56,404 nt of DNA, taken from Limnohabitans sp. GTDB taxonomy: Bacteria; Pseudomonadota; Gammaproteobacteria; Burkholderiales; Burkholderiaceae_C. Within the stretch, counting starts at the first letter, position 1, and every line of letters begins with the position of its first letter. This document shows, piece by piece, positions 1-8,844 of this stretch. The notes under the pieces are model-generated. The model did not search any database. It worked only from the letters and a program-made list of their open reading frames with translations, and was not told the DNA's origin. Location of the stretch: positions 1 to 56,404 of the forward strand of contig SHXD01000014.1 in the NCBI GenBank assembly GCA_009693505.1, read 5' to 3'. The position numbers and the translations under genes are program-made.

Positions 1-285
1 GGCGCAGTGTTGGGAACGTTGTGGCTTGGGGTTGTGCCCTTGGTTTCCGGTCTCATCATTCAATTGTTCGGCCTCAGGTTTATGGCAACGTTGTCGGGGA
101 TTGCCTTTATGAGCCATCAAGTAGGCTCTTTCTTAGGCGCATGGGGCGGCGGCTATATTTTCAATATGTTTGGCAACTACAACCTAGCCTGGCAACTGGC
201 CGTTGCCATCGGCCTAGCAGCAGGCCTGTTCCAAATGACCATGAACACCCAGCCCTCTGAAAGAATTCGCTTGCAGTCAGCGTAG
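1..285 (+). CDS. MFS transporter, C-terminal fragment (cut by window edge)
   Basis: The reading frame is open from the first base and ends with TAG at 283-285, so only the last 94 codons are visible. They hold about three hydrophobic membrane segments and end in a short polar tail. The piece with FMATLSGIAFMSHQVGSFLG resembles the matching segment of the MFS transporter at 32161-33378 (RYLATLFGLTLLSHQIGGFLG), which places it in the last helices of a monocarboxylate/oxalate-like MFS permease. The substrate cannot be told from this fragment. Downstream lies a REP-like hairpin that may also end its transcript. Confidence 0.8.
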   Translation, partial: GAVLGTLWLGVVPLVSGLIIQLFGLRFMATLSGIAFMSHQVGSFLGAWGGGYIFNMFGNYNLAWQLAVAIGLAAGLFQMTMNTQPSERIRLQSA

Positions 286-295
286 CTAAAGAAGC

Positions 296-518
296 GGGGT
301 CAAATAAATGGGGTCAGAGCAACATTAATTTCCAATCAAAGGGGATAAAGGCTAAGGGGGGCTGACGATTTGTGGTACTCCACCATGAGGAAGCCCCCCT
401 TAGCCTTTATCACCTTTGATTGACAAAATTAATGTTGCTCTGACCCCATTTATTGTGAGGAAGCCCACCTTAGCCTCTACCCCCACTGATTGACAAAATT
501 AATGTTGCTCTGACCCCA
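296..518. repeat. REP-like hairpin element with a partial tandem copy
   Basis: A long imperfect inverted repeat has a left arm at about 303-363 and a right arm at 392-454, with a loop at 364-391. Both arms contain GGGGTCAGAGCAACATTAAT or its complement. The right arm is then repeated directly: 386-448 and 456-518 are 63-bp copies spaced 70 bp with a few substitutions. GGGGTC also occurs just outside the left arm (296-301). This GGGGTCAGAG-type end resembles repeats mobilised by Y1/RAYT-family transposases, an inference since no transposase is present. It sits between the end of the MFS gene and the end of the convergent aldolase gene and may act as a two-way terminator. Confidence 0.75.
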
Positions 519-523
519 ATTGT

Positions 524-1291
524 TTAATCGGCGTAGCCGGGGTTGGTGCGGTCTAGGATGCGCATCATGGCTTCGAAGTAGAGTCTTTCTCTGTCGCCGC
601 GTGGATGGCGGTCGTCGCCAGAAGGTGTGAGCACTTTTTGGATGATTTCGTCACTCAAGATGTTCAATTCTTTGCCTGTGCTCATGGCCAACACTTGGGT
701 TTGACAGGCTTTTTCTAATTTGTACAAACGCCTGTAAGCCTGAGCCACTGTGTCGCCAACAGTCACCACGCCATGATTTTTCATGAACAACACTGTTTTG
801 TCGCCCATCAAATTACCCAAGCGTTCGCCTTCTTCGATGGAAGATGCCAGGCCGGTGTAGGTATCGTCATAGGCAATGCGGCCATGAAAAAATGCCGCCG
901 TTTGTGTGGCGGGCAAAAGCCGATTGTCTTGCAGCATGTTGAGCGCAGTAGCCCATGGCTGATGGGTGTGCAAAACAACCTTGGCCCCCGTGAGTCGGTG
1001 CAAGGGGGCGTGAATCGTCTGACAAGACAGTTCAACAAGGCCGCGCCCTTCTAAAGTTTGACCCGCTTCATTGAAAATCATCATGTCACTGGCTTTGGCC
1101 TCTGACCAATGCAAGCCAAATGGCAGTGCAAAATATTGATCGGTACGACCCGGCACACAGGCCGTGAAGTGGTTGTCGATGCCTTCTTCAAATTCATCTA
1201 AAACGGCCAATCGCAATGCGGCAGCCAAGAGAACTTTGACTTGCTGCACCGCGTCTTGGGTGCTCGAGGCGTGAAGTGTGTGGACTGTCAT
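524..1291 (-). CDS. class II aldolase/adducin family protein
   Basis: A 255-residue cytoplasmic protein of the AraD/FucA class II aldolase fold, near the usual length. The metal site is visible: H108 and H110 in VVLHTHQPWATAL and H173 in MKNHGVVTVG, with E87 as the likely catalytic acid. The family cleaves or decarboxylates sugar phosphates and hydroxy acids through a divalent metal enolate; the substrate here is unknown. ATG start at 1291, no clear Shine-Dalgarno. It stands alone, divergent from cho, and its stop lies next to the REP-like repeat. A second family member, only distantly similar, is at 54698-55375. Confidence 0.88.
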   Translation of the reverse strand: MTVHTLHASSTQDAVQQVKVLLAAALRLAVLDEFEEGIDNHFTACVPGRTDQYFALPFGLHWSEAKASDMMIFNEAGQTLEGRGLVELSCQTIHAPLHRLTGAKVVLHTHQPWATALNMLQDNRLLPATQTAAFFHGRIAYDDTYTGLASSIEEGERLGNLMGDKTVLFMKNHGVVTVGDTVAQAYRRLYKLEKACQTQVLAMSTGKELNILSDEIIQKVLTPSGDDRHPRGDRERLYFEAMMRILDRTNPGYAD

Positions 1292-1383
1292 GGTTAAACT
1301 TCAATCAAATGGGGGGAAGTGGCAAGAGATTACCCCAAGCTCATTAGAATTCAAGTGGCTTAACCCTAATTTCTGCAACCCTT

Positions 1384-2211
1384 GTGACATTTAGTCTCCC
1401 TTTCAACCCCGATGCCTTGACGCAATTGCCAAGGACGTCAGGCGTCTATATCTTCAAAGGTGCTGGCACGCTGCCGCTTTACATTGGCAAAAGCGTGGAC
1501 ATTCGAAGCAGGGTCATGTCACACCTGCGCGCAGTAGACGAAGTCGAAATGATGTCTCAAACCTTGCAGCTTGAGTACATTGAAACGGCGGGCGAAATTG
1601 GTGCGCTGTTGCTAGAGTCGCATCTGATTAAAAGTCTGAATCCTATTTTCAATGTTCGTTTAAGGCGGCTGCGCAGTCTTTGCACGCTTCAAATTGAAAA
1701 GCAAAACGGAGGTTCGAAGCCAAGCATTGTGAGCGGCAAGGATTTAGGTTTAGGCAAGGTAGATGGCCTCTATGGCCTCTTTGGATCAGTTCATGCTGCT
1801 CAAAGCAAGCTGAGGGAATTGGCGGACCAACACCGCTTGTGCCTGGGTTTATTGGGGCTTGAAAAAATCAGCAAACGGGGTTGCTTTGGGCTTCAAGTGA
1901 AAACTTGTTTGGGAGCCTGTGTAGGACAAGAAGAAAGGCAAGCGCACGACGAGCGAATGTTGTCTGCACTGACCGACATGAAGGTGCATGCATGGCCCTT
2001 TAATGGGGCCATTGAATTGGTTGAGCAAAGTGGTGAATGGATTCAACGCCACCGCATTCAAGATTGGCGCTATTTAAGCACTACCTGTTCGAAGTCAAGT
2101 GCACTCAAGGTCAGTGTTCAGCAAAGTTTTGACCTCGACACTTACAAGATTCTGGTCAAGCCCATCATGATGGGTAACGCGCGAATTGAAGTGCTTGAAT
2201 CGGCTGATTGA
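1384..2211 (+). CDS. cho: UvrC-like GIY-YIG endonuclease (excinuclease Cho)
   Basis: A 275-residue homologue of the UvrC N-terminal half, matching Cho, which makes the 3' incision at UvrAB-bound DNA lesions in nucleotide excision repair. The GIY-YIG domain covers about residues 15-95: GVY at 20-22, YIG at 33-35, R43 and the metal-binding glutamate E78 in GALLLESH. A cysteine group (RGCFGLQVKTCLGAC) follows at about 175-190, as in UvrC. The UvrC C-terminal nuclease and HhH region is absent, as expected for Cho. The start is a GTG at 1384 with no evident Shine-Dalgarno, so the exact start is uncertain. Likely monocistronic. Confidence 0.82.
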   Translation: MTFSLPFNPDALTQLPRTSGVYIFKGAGTLPLYIGKSVDIRSRVMSHLRAVDEVEMMSQTLQLEYIETAGEIGALLLESHLIKSLNPIFNVRLRRLRSLCTLQIEKQNGGSKPSIVSGKDLGLGKVDGLYGLFGSVHAAQSKLRELADQHRLCLGLLGLEKISKRGCFGLQVKTCLGACVGQEERQAHDERMLSALTDMKVHAWPFNGAIELVEQSGEWIQRHRIQDWRYLSTTCSKSSALKVSVQQSFDLDTYKILVKPIMMGNARIEVLESAD

Positions 2212-2295
2212 TCTAAATGTCAATGTGATCAAGCTTTTGCCCTTGGAAGTATTGGACAATAGACCTCTTAACGATTGGTCAGATTTTTAAGCGCT

Positions 2296-3237
2296 ATGGC
2301 AATTCAATGGTTTCCCGGACACATGCACCTCACGCGCAAAGCGATTGAGGAGCGCATCAAAGACATTGATGTCGTCATTGAAATGCTGGACGCCAGGTTG
2401 CCGGGCTCAAGCGCTAACCCTATGTTGGCGCAACTCATTCAAGGCAAACCAGGCTTGAAGGTCCTTAGCAAACAAGATTTGGCCGATCCTGAGCGTACGC
2501 TCATGTGGTTGGCCCACTACAACGCCATGCTCAACGTGAAGGCCATCGGTCTTGACACCAGCATGGTCTCGCCAGCCAAGGCCTTGATTGAAGCGTGTCA
2601 CCAACTGGCTCCCAACAGGGGCGGCATGGCCAAGCCCATGCGTGTGCTCATTTGCGGCATTCCCAATGTGGGCAAATCCACCCTGATCAATACCCTGAAG
2701 GGCAAGAAAGCGGCCAAGACAGGCGATGAGGCGGGTGTGACCAAACTAGAGCAACGCATTACCTTGGCCGACGACTTTTATTTGTACGACACACCCGGTG
2801 TGCTCTGGCCTCGCATCATTGTGGAAAAGAGCGGCTATAACTTGGCAGCCAGTGGCGCCATTGGCGTGAATGCTTTTGACGATGAAGAGGTGGCCTTAGA
2901 GCTGCTTCACTACCTTATTCCTAAGTATCCACAAGCTTTGGCCTTGCGTTACAAAATCAAAGATGTGAACAGCCACACAGACGAAACCATGCTGGAGGCC
3001 ATCGCGCGCTTTCGGGGTGCCATTCAAAGTGGTGGCAGAGTGAACAACACCAAAGCCGCTGAAATTGTGATTCACGATTTCAGATCGGCAGCACTCGGGC
3101 GTTTAACGCTAGAAACGCCCGCTGAGTTTTCAGAGTGGCTTGCCTCTGGACTGCAGGCCGATGCCGACAGAGCGCTTCGCAAAGAAGCGCTTCAAAAAGA
3201 AAAGAAAACAGCTCGCAAAGCCAAACCTAGGAATTGA
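2296..3237 (+). CDS. rbgA: ribosome biogenesis GTPase, YlqF/RbgA family
   Basis: A 313-residue circularly permuted GTPase. The motif order is G4 (SKQD, residues 58-61), then G1 (GIPNVGKST, 121-129), the G2 threonine in GVTK and G3 (DTPG, 165-168), which is diagnostic for YlqF/RbgA. The protein acts in late assembly of the 50S ribosomal subunit. I start at ATG 2296 because MAIQWFPGHM is the standard start of the family; an upstream TTG at 2275 would add seven residues. The C-terminal tail is lysine and arginine rich, as expected for RNA contact. Its last 11 bases overlap the convergent small gene at 3227-3424. Confidence 0.92.
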   Translation: MAIQWFPGHMHLTRKAIEERIKDIDVVIEMLDARLPGSSANPMLAQLIQGKPGLKVLSKQDLADPERTLMWLAHYNAMLNVKAIGLDTSMVSPAKALIEACHQLAPNRGGMAKPMRVLICGIPNVGKSTLINTLKGKKAAKTGDEAGVTKLEQRITLADDFYLYDTPGVLWPRIIVEKSGYNLAASGAIGVNAFDDEEVALELLHYLIPKYPQALALRYKIKDVNSHTDETMLEAIARFRGAIQSGGRVNNTKAAEIVIHDFRSAALGRLTLETPAEFSEWLASGLQADADRALRKEALQKEKKTARKAKPRN

Positions 3238-3424
3238 CCAAGCGCCAGGCAAGAAGTGCACCGATCAGAGCATTGACCAGGGTCAAGCCTATGACGATGG
3301 CGGTACCCAAGCCGCTCAGCGCATAGGTTTGGGTGATATGACCCAGAACCAAAGACAATAAGTTCAAGACCACCAAGATCCAAAAAGAGAGCTTGTGTGG
3401 TTGAAAAATTCTGGACAGCTTCAT
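3227..3424 (-). CDS. small hypothetical membrane protein
   Basis: A 65-residue frame with two strongly hydrophobic stretches (about residues 13-35 and 38-60) separated by a short polar turn, consistent with a two-helix inner-membrane protein. I do not recognise the family. It starts 44 bp downstream of the Bug gene at 3469-4446 on the same strand, so it could be the tail of that operon. It overlaps the end of rbgA by 11 bp in convergent orientation. Length and overlap leave some doubt that it is a real gene. Confidence 0.5.
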   Translation of the reverse strand: MKLSRIFQPHKLSFWILVVLNLLSLVLGHITQTYALSGLGTAIVIGLTLVNALIGALLAWRLVNS

Positions 3425-3468
3425 TCGTTCATGAATCTATTACACTTAGAGTCGATAACCCTAGGCGT

Positions 3469-4446
3469 TTATTTGTCTAGCTTGATGCCAGTCTCTTGCA
3501 CGATGTTGTTCCATCGGCGTTGAATCTTTTTTTGCCAAGCCTGTGTTTCTTCAAGGTTCATGTCAAAGTAAACACCGCCAGCAACTTTGACTTTGTCCAT
3601 CACATCAGGATGATTGGCTGCTTTCAAAATGGCTGCGTTGAGTTTGCGCTGTGCTGCTACCGGCGTTCCAGTGGGCACAGCGTAGACCGTGTAACTTTGC
3701 AATTCCAGATCTTTCAAGCCTTGCTCTTCCATGGTGGGAACGTTAGGCAGAAGTGGCAATCGGTTGGCGCCAAACACGCCTAAGGGAATGAGTTTGCCAG
3801 TTGCAATAAAGGGGGCGACTTCGCTGTAAAAAGCCGAGACCAATTGAACTTGCCCAGAAGCCGCATCTGTCATGGCAGCCACGTTTGACTTGTAGGGTAC
3901 ATATTGCATTTTGTTGCCCGTGCGCACAGCAAACGCAGCGCATACAAAGTGGCCGACAGTGGCTGTTCCGCTGCCACCGCAATCTGTGGCGGTGTTTTTT
4001 GCCTTCATGTAGGCCACTAACTCTGGCACGGACTTGATGCCCAACTGCGAGTTGACCATCAAAATGGGATAGCCTGCAATGGTGAGGCCCACCACTGAAA
4101 AGTCTTTCACCGGATCGTAACGAATGGGCACACCCAACTGACCAATGAGTCCCAATTCGTTTTGACTCCCCATGAAAAGGGTATGGCCATCGGCATCGGA
4201 TTTGGCGGCTGCATCGCCTGCAATAGCACCCGAAGCGCCAGGCTTGTTTTCCACCATGATGGGCTGACCTAGCTCAGCCTGCAAATGGGGTTGGTGCCTT
4301 CTGGCGTAAATATCAACAATGCCGCCCGGTGCGGCAGATGTGATGAGCTTAATTGGCTTGGTAGGCCAAGTTTGTGCGCTAGCCATGAGGCTGCACAAGC
4401 TCAAACTGAGAACCCAAGCAATGGAAAAAGGTTTGAGCACTCGCAT
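3469..4446 (-). CDS. Bug/TctC family periplasmic substrate-binding protein
   Basis: A 325-residue binding protein with a signal peptide (about residues 1-24, cleavage near ASA-Q) and the usual family blocks: WPTKPIKLI, the PGGIVDIYAR binding loop, ENKPGASGAIAG and DGHTLFMG. Bug proteins bind carboxylates or small organic molecules, classically for TctAB transporters. Unusually this gene begins only 10 bp after the stop of an ABC permease gene and has its own Shine-Dalgarno (AGAAGGA, 5 bp before the ATG), so it looks like the last gene of the ABC operon. No TctA or TctB is present. The ligand is unknown. Confidence 0.92.
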   Translation of the reverse strand: MRVLKPFSIAWVLSLSLCSLMASAQTWPTKPIKLITSAAPGGIVDIYARRHQPHLQAELGQPIMVENKPGASGAIAGDAAAKSDADGHTLFMGSQNELGLIGQLGVPIRYDPVKDFSVVGLTIAGYPILMVNSQLGIKSVPELVAYMKAKNTATDCGGSGTATVGHFVCAAFAVRTGNKMQYVPYKSNVAAMTDAASGQVQLVSAFYSEVAPFIATGKLIPLGVFGANRLPLLPNVPTMEEQGLKDLELQSYTVYAVPTGTPVAAQRKLNAAILKAANHPDVMDKVKVAGGVYFDMNLEETQAWQKKIQRRWNNIVQETGIKLDK

Positions 4447-4456
4447 TGAAGTCCTT

Positions 4457-5329
4457 CTATTCTTTGACGGATCCCGTCATACCAGATACGTAATACTCTA
4501 CAAAAAACGAATAAATGAAGGCAACGGGCAGTGAGCCAAATAGCGCACCGGCCATAAGGGCGCCCCAGTGGTAAACATCGCCTTCGACCAATTCAGTGAC
4601 CACACCCACCGGCACGGTTTTGAATTCACTGGATGAAATGAAGGTGAGTGCATAAATGAACTCATTCCATGAAAGCGTGAATGCAAAAATTCCAGCTGAG
4701 ATGAGGCCGGGTACTGAAAGTGGCAAGATGATTTTGATCAAGATTTCCCAACGATTGGCGCCGTCAATCATGGCGCATTCTTCGAGCTCAAACGGAATGG
4801 TTCTGAAGTAACCCATGAGTAACCAAGTGCAAAACGGAATGAGAAAGGTCGGGTAGGTGAGGATAAGCGCCAATCGGGTGTCAAACAATCCCAACTGAAA
4901 CACAACCGAAGCCAAGGGGATGAACAAAATGGAGGGAGGCACAAGGTAAGCTAAGAAAATAGCAAGGCCTGTGTTTTTGGCACCTTTGAAGCGCAAACGT
5001 TCAATGGCGTATGCAGCTAAGACAGACGCAAACAGCGAAAAGAAGGTGGCCGTGACCGAGACCAACACGGTGTTCCACATCCACTGTGGGTATGCGGTTT
5101 TAAAAAGTAATTTTTCAACGTGAGCCAGCGTGGGGTTGATGATCCAAAAAGGATTGCCATCGCGTGACAGCAATTCGTTGTCGGGTTTGAACGCGGTAAT
5201 GCCCATCCAATAAAACGGAAACAGCAAGACGAACAAAAACGCCACGAGTGGAAAATAGGTTTTAAAAAGCTTGGTGGCATTGCTGTCCAAATAGGACATG
5301 CCAACGTTGTCTTGATTGTCTTTGCTCAT
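4457..5329 (-). CDS. ABC sugar transporter permease, MalG/UgpE type
   Basis: A 290-residue inner-membrane permease of the CUT1 family with six predicted helices and the EAA coupling loop (ELEECAMIDGANRWEI, about residues 190-205) that contacts the ATPase. I start at ATG 5329, which overlaps the stop of the upstream permease gene as ATGA; a frame beginning 24 bases earlier exists but has no better signal. It pairs with the permease at 5326-6237 to form the membrane channel. Both are flanked by the binding protein and ATPase genes of the same operon. The substrate, a sugar or polyol by family, is not determinable. Confidence 0.93.
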   Translation of the reverse strand: MSKDNQDNVGMSYLDSNATKLFKTYFPLVAFLFVLLFPFYWMGITAFKPDNELLSRDGNPFWIINPTLAHVEKLLFKTAYPQWMWNTVLVSVTATFFSLFASVLAAYAIERLRFKGAKNTGLAIFLAYLVPPSILFIPLASVVFQLGLFDTRLALILTYPTFLIPFCTWLLMGYFRTIPFELEECAMIDGANRWEILIKIILPLSVPGLISAGIFAFTLSWNEFIYALTFISSSEFKTVPVGVVTELVEGDVYHWGALMAGALFGSLPVAFIYSFFVEYYVSGMTGSVKE

Positions 5330-6237
5330 TTGTCGCTGCCGCCTTGTTGCCATGTGCGGCGTTGAAGTCCGAAATAACTAAAGAGAATGGCGGCCAACAA
5401 GAAGGGCACCATGGCAATGGCAATGGCCGCTCCTTCGCCCAATGCGCCACCCGAAATGGCGCGCTGGAAGGAGAGTGTGGCCATGAGGTGGGTGGCATTC
5501 AAAGGGCCGCCTCGTGTCAGCACATAGATCAGTTGGAAGTCTGTGAAGGTAAACAGCACAGAGAAGGTCATGGTGACCGCAATGATGGGTGTAAGCAGTG
5601 GCAAGGTGACATGCCAAAACTGCTGCCAAGGCGTGGCGCCATCGATGGCGGACGCCTCATAGTAAGAAGGAGAGATGGTTTGCAAACCCGCCAGCAAGGT
5701 AATGGCCACAAAGGGCACACCGCGCCAGACGTTGGCCGACAGTGTGGCAAAACGGGCATTCCACGGTGAACCTAAGAAGTCAATGTAGGTATCGATCCAG
5801 CCCATTCTGACCAGCGCCCAACTGATGATGGAAAACTGGGAATCGAAAATCCACCAGAAAGCAATGGCTGAGAGCGCCGTTGGCACAATGTAGGGCAGCA
5901 AAATAACGGCCCTGAAAAAGGATTTAAAACGCAGATTTTTGTTCAACAACAAAGCCAACCAAAGTCCCAAGAAAAACTTGAGCACGCTGGCCACTGTGGT
6001 GTAGAACATGGTGTTAAACAACGCCAGTTGAGTGACGCTATCGCCCATTAAGAAAATGTAGTTTTCAAAACCAATCCATTGGCCAGCACGGCCAATTTTG
6101 GTATCGGTAAAACCAAGCCAAACACCCAAGCCAAGAGGGTATGTCAGAAACAGCAACAGCAAAAGTGCCGCTGGCATCATGAAGATCAAGCCTAGTACAT
6201 TGCGGCTGTTCTGAATTCTCTCAAGCAAGGGTGTCAT
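5326..6237 (-). CDS. ABC sugar transporter permease, MalF/UgpA type
   Basis: A 303-residue inner-membrane protein with six predicted helices and the EAA loop YYEASAIDGATPWQQF at about 200-215. It is the first permease of the CUT1 importer and starts 26 bp after the binding protein gene. The stop overlaps the start of the second permease by 4 bp (ATGA), a sign of translational coupling. It lacks the long periplasmic insertion of E. coli MalF, which is common in UgpA-like members. Weak Shine-Dalgarno. Confidence 0.93.
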   Translation of the reverse strand: MTPLLERIQNSRNVLGLIFMMPAALLLLLFLTYPLGLGVWLGFTDTKIGRAGQWIGFENYIFLMGDSVTQLALFNTMFYTTVASVLKFFLGLWLALLLNKNLRFKSFFRAVILLPYIVPTALSAIAFWWIFDSQFSIISWALVRMGWIDTYIDFLGSPWNARFATLSANVWRGVPFVAITLLAGLQTISPSYYEASAIDGATPWQQFWHVTLPLLTPIIAVTMTFSVLFTFTDFQLIYVLTRGGPLNATHLMATLSFQRAISGGALGEGAAIAIAMVPFLLAAILFSYFGLQRRTWQQGGSDK

Positions 6238-6263
6238 GGGTTCTTTTCAAAGATGAAAAAAGA

Positions 6264-7595
6264 TCAAACTTTGTAGTAACGCTCAGCACGTTTTTGGGCG
6301 CGTTCAGCAGCTTCTTTCGGTGTTTTAGAACCGCTGGCCGCTTCAGCCACCATGTTGACCACAATGAAGTCGGCACCGGCGCCGGCTGAGGCATAACCCA
6401 TCTTGCCTGCGTAGCCTGCGGGACGCATGTTTTTAACGCAATCGCGATAGGCTGTGTGCTTTGGATCTGAGGTCCAGACGGCAGACTTGGTGTAGAAGTC
6501 CAATGGAGGCGCAATGTAACCACCAGCCGCTGTGAGCCATGGATCGAACTGCTCTTTTTCCATCATGAAGCGCAAGAACTCTTTGGCTGCATTTGGGAAC
6601 TTACTGTACTTCATGATCATCTGGTTGAAGAACAGATGCGATTCAGTTGGCGTACCGACTGGACCAACGGGGTATGACGCGTGATGCACGTCCTCTTTCA
6701 ATGCACGCACTTTTTCATCTGTAGATGTTTTGGTTGCGTAGTAGATTGAAATACCGTTGTTGGTAACGCTGACTTGACCGTCCAAGAACGCTTTGTTGTT
6801 GTTGGGGTCGAGCCATGACAATGTGCCAGGTGGGAAAGTGGCGTACATTTCTTTGGCGTATTCCAGAGCCTTGATGGTCTCGGGGCTGTCAATGACCACC
6901 TTGTTGTTGGTATCAACCAATTTGCCACCAAACGCCCACATGAGCCAGTTGCACCACAAGCCATCACCTGTCGCATTGCCGAGCGCAAATCCACCAGGTG
7001 TGCCTTTTTCTTTGAGGGCTTTGAGCATTTTTAGGAAACCGTCGGTGTCCTTGGGGAATGTGTCAAAACCTGCCGCTTTCAAGTGACTTTGACGGTAAAC
7101 CATCATGGCACCTGCGGCACCGAGCGGAACGCCAATCCATTTTTTGCCATCGGGTTTTAAGTAGGCGTTGCATGAGGGGTAGAAGCCGCCGTATTTTTTG
7201 CCCAAGTACTCGCACAGATCTGTGACGTCGAGTAATTTCTCAGGGTACAAATTGGCGTCGTCGTTGGTCGACAAAATGATGTCAGGACCTGCGCCCGTGT
7301 TGGCCGCTACAGCCGCTTTGGGGCGGACGTCTTCCCAGCCTTCGTTGTCAACACGAACATCAACACCTGTGGCTTCAATGAATTTCTTCACGTTGGCCAT
7401 GTAAGCGTCAATGTCGCCTTGCACAAATCGGCTCCAGCGCAAGACGCGCAGCTTGGCACCTTTTTCAGGCTTGAAGCTAAGATTTTGGGCATGTGCAGCA
7501 GGGCTTACCGCCATGGCACCCATGCCCAGTGTGGTGGAAGCTGCCGCAACGCCGGCTGAGCTTTCCAGAAAGTTCCGTCGATTGAGTTTTGCCAT
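6264..7595 (-). CDS. ABC sugar transporter substrate-binding protein, Tat-type signal
   Basis: A 443-residue extracellular solute-binding protein of the CUT1/MalE-UgpB class. The N-terminus carries a twin-arginine motif (RRNFLES, R6-R7), a hydrophobic stretch and an Ala-X-Ala site near AHAQ, so export by Tat is likely. The ATG follows a strong Shine-Dalgarno (AAGGAGA, 6 bp upstream). It lies between the ATPase gene (63-bp gap) and the permeases. Length fits sugar, sugar-alcohol or glycerol-phosphate binders; the ligand is unknown. Confidence 0.92.
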   Translation of the reverse strand: MAKLNRRNFLESSAGVAAASTTLGMGAMAVSPAAHAQNLSFKPEKGAKLRVLRWSRFVQGDIDAYMANVKKFIEATGVDVRVDNEGWEDVRPKAAVAANTGAGPDIILSTNDDANLYPEKLLDVTDLCEYLGKKYGGFYPSCNAYLKPDGKKWIGVPLGAAGAMMVYRQSHLKAAGFDTFPKDTDGFLKMLKALKEKGTPGGFALGNATGDGLWCNWLMWAFGGKLVDTNNKVVIDSPETIKALEYAKEMYATFPPGTLSWLDPNNNKAFLDGQVSVTNNGISIYYATKTSTDEKVRALKEDVHHASYPVGPVGTPTESHLFFNQMIMKYSKFPNAAKEFLRFMMEKEQFDPWLTAAGGYIAPPLDFYTKSAVWTSDPKHTAYRDCVKNMRPAGYAGKMGYASAGAGADFIVVNMVAEAASGSKTPKEAAERAQKRAERYYKV

Positions 7596-7658
7596 GAAAT
7601 GTCTCCTTTTGAGTGGTTTAGCGACGTGAGAGAAACAAAAATTGAATTGATTTGGAAA

Positions 7659-8732
7659 TTAGGCAAGCAAGCGCATGCCAGTGGTTGCATCAAATACGTG
7701 AGAGCGCGTCATATCGGGTTGCAGATGAATGGTGCTACCCAACTTAAACTCATGACGCTCACGGAATACAGCTGAAAACTCAACACCTTCGTGTCGGCAA
7801 GCGACAAAGGTGTCCATGCCAGTGGGTTCCATGACGGCCACTTGGGCGGAAATGCCAGCACCATTGACCAAGCTAAGGTGTTCAGGGCGGGTGCCGAAAA
7901 CCACAGGCTGACCGTTTTGACCTTGAACAGCTTGGGGCAAGTCAAGTTTCAAACCATCGTTCAATTCAACTTGGTATTGACCCGCATTGACCAGCAATTT
8001 GCCTGGCAAGAAGTTCATGGCGGGAGAGCCAATGAAGCCTGCGACAAACTGATTGGACGGAAAGTCGTAAAGCTCTAGAGGAGATCCGGTTTGCTCAATT
8101 CGGCCATCGCGCATGACCACAATTTGATCGCCCATGGTCATGGCTTCAATTTGATCGTGCGTGACATAGATGGAGGTGGTTTGTAAGCGCTGATGCAATT
8201 CTTTGATTTCACTGCGCATGGCCACTCGAAGTTTGGCATCAAGGTTGGACAGCGGCTCGTCAAACAAAAACACTTGGGGGTCGCGAACAATGGCACGGCC
8301 CATGGCCACACGCTGACGTTGACCGCCAGAGAGTTGGCGCGGGTAACGCTCAAGCAAAGCGCCTAGGGCCAAGATATTGGCGGCACGGGCTACTTTTTTG
8401 TCAATTTCTTCTTGCGGGCGTTTGGCAAGGGTGAGCGAAAAGGCCATGTTTTCGCCAACGGTCATGTGGGGGTAAAGCGCATAGTTTTGGAAAACCATGG
8501 CAATGTCGCGTTCTTTGGGGGGCAGGTCGTTGACTTGGCGATTGCCAATGTGAATTTCGCCGCTACTGATCTCTTCTAAGCCGGCGATCATGCGAAGCAA
8601 TGTGGACTTGCCGCAACCAGAGGGGCCCACTAAAACTGTGAATGAGCCGTCTTTTATTTCAATATCGACCCCGTGAAGGATGGGGACTTCGCCAAAGTTC
8701 TTTTTGACGGTACGGATCGATACACTGGCCAT
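7659..8732 (-). CDS. ABC sugar transporter ATPase, MalK/UgpC type
   Basis: A 357-residue cytoplasmic ATPase. Walker A is GPSGCGKST (36-44), the Q-loop is Q82, the signature is LSGGQ (134-138), Walker B is VFLFDE (154-159) and the switch histidine is H192. A C-terminal regulatory region of about 120 residues (MalK-type TOBE/OB folds) follows. I start at ATG 8732, preceded by AGGAA at 7 bp; an upstream ATG at 8768 would add twelve unlikely residues. It is the first gene of the operon running down to 3469, facing a promoter region with a FadR-type palindrome. Confidence 0.94.
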   Translation of the reverse strand: MASVSIRTVKKNFGEVPILHGVDIEIKDGSFTVLVGPSGCGKSTLLRMIAGLEEISSGEIHIGNRQVNDLPPKERDIAMVFQNYALYPHMTVGENMAFSLTLAKRPQEEIDKKVARAANILALGALLERYPRQLSGGQRQRVAMGRAIVRDPQVFLFDEPLSNLDAKLRVAMRSEIKELHQRLQTTSIYVTHDQIEAMTMGDQIVVMRDGRIEQTGSPLELYDFPSNQFVAGFIGSPAMNFLPGKLLVNAGQYQVELNDGLKLDLPQAVQGQNGQPVVFGTRPEHLSLVNGAGISAQVAVMEPTGMDTFVACRHEGVEFSAVFRERHEFKLGSTIHLQPDMTRSHVFDATTGMRLLA

Positions 8733-8759
8733 TGGCAAATTCCTAAAAAAAACGCCTAA

Positions 8760-8776
8760 GTGGTTCAATTGACCAC
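8760..8776. promoter_or_regulatory. inverted repeat GTGGT-N7-ACCAC in the ABC operon leader
   Basis: Perfect 5-bp arms at 8760-8764 and 8772-8776, located 28 bp upstream of the ATPase start. The half sites (GGT/ACC) are like those of the stronger palindrome at 8845-8862 but with wider spacing, so it may be a second, weaker operator or chance. Confidence 0.3.
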
Positions 8777-8844
8777 GGGCAAACTGCTCATAGTAAATGG
8801 CAGTATCACACTCTTGGGATGTATTTCTTATCCTAGATTACCCT

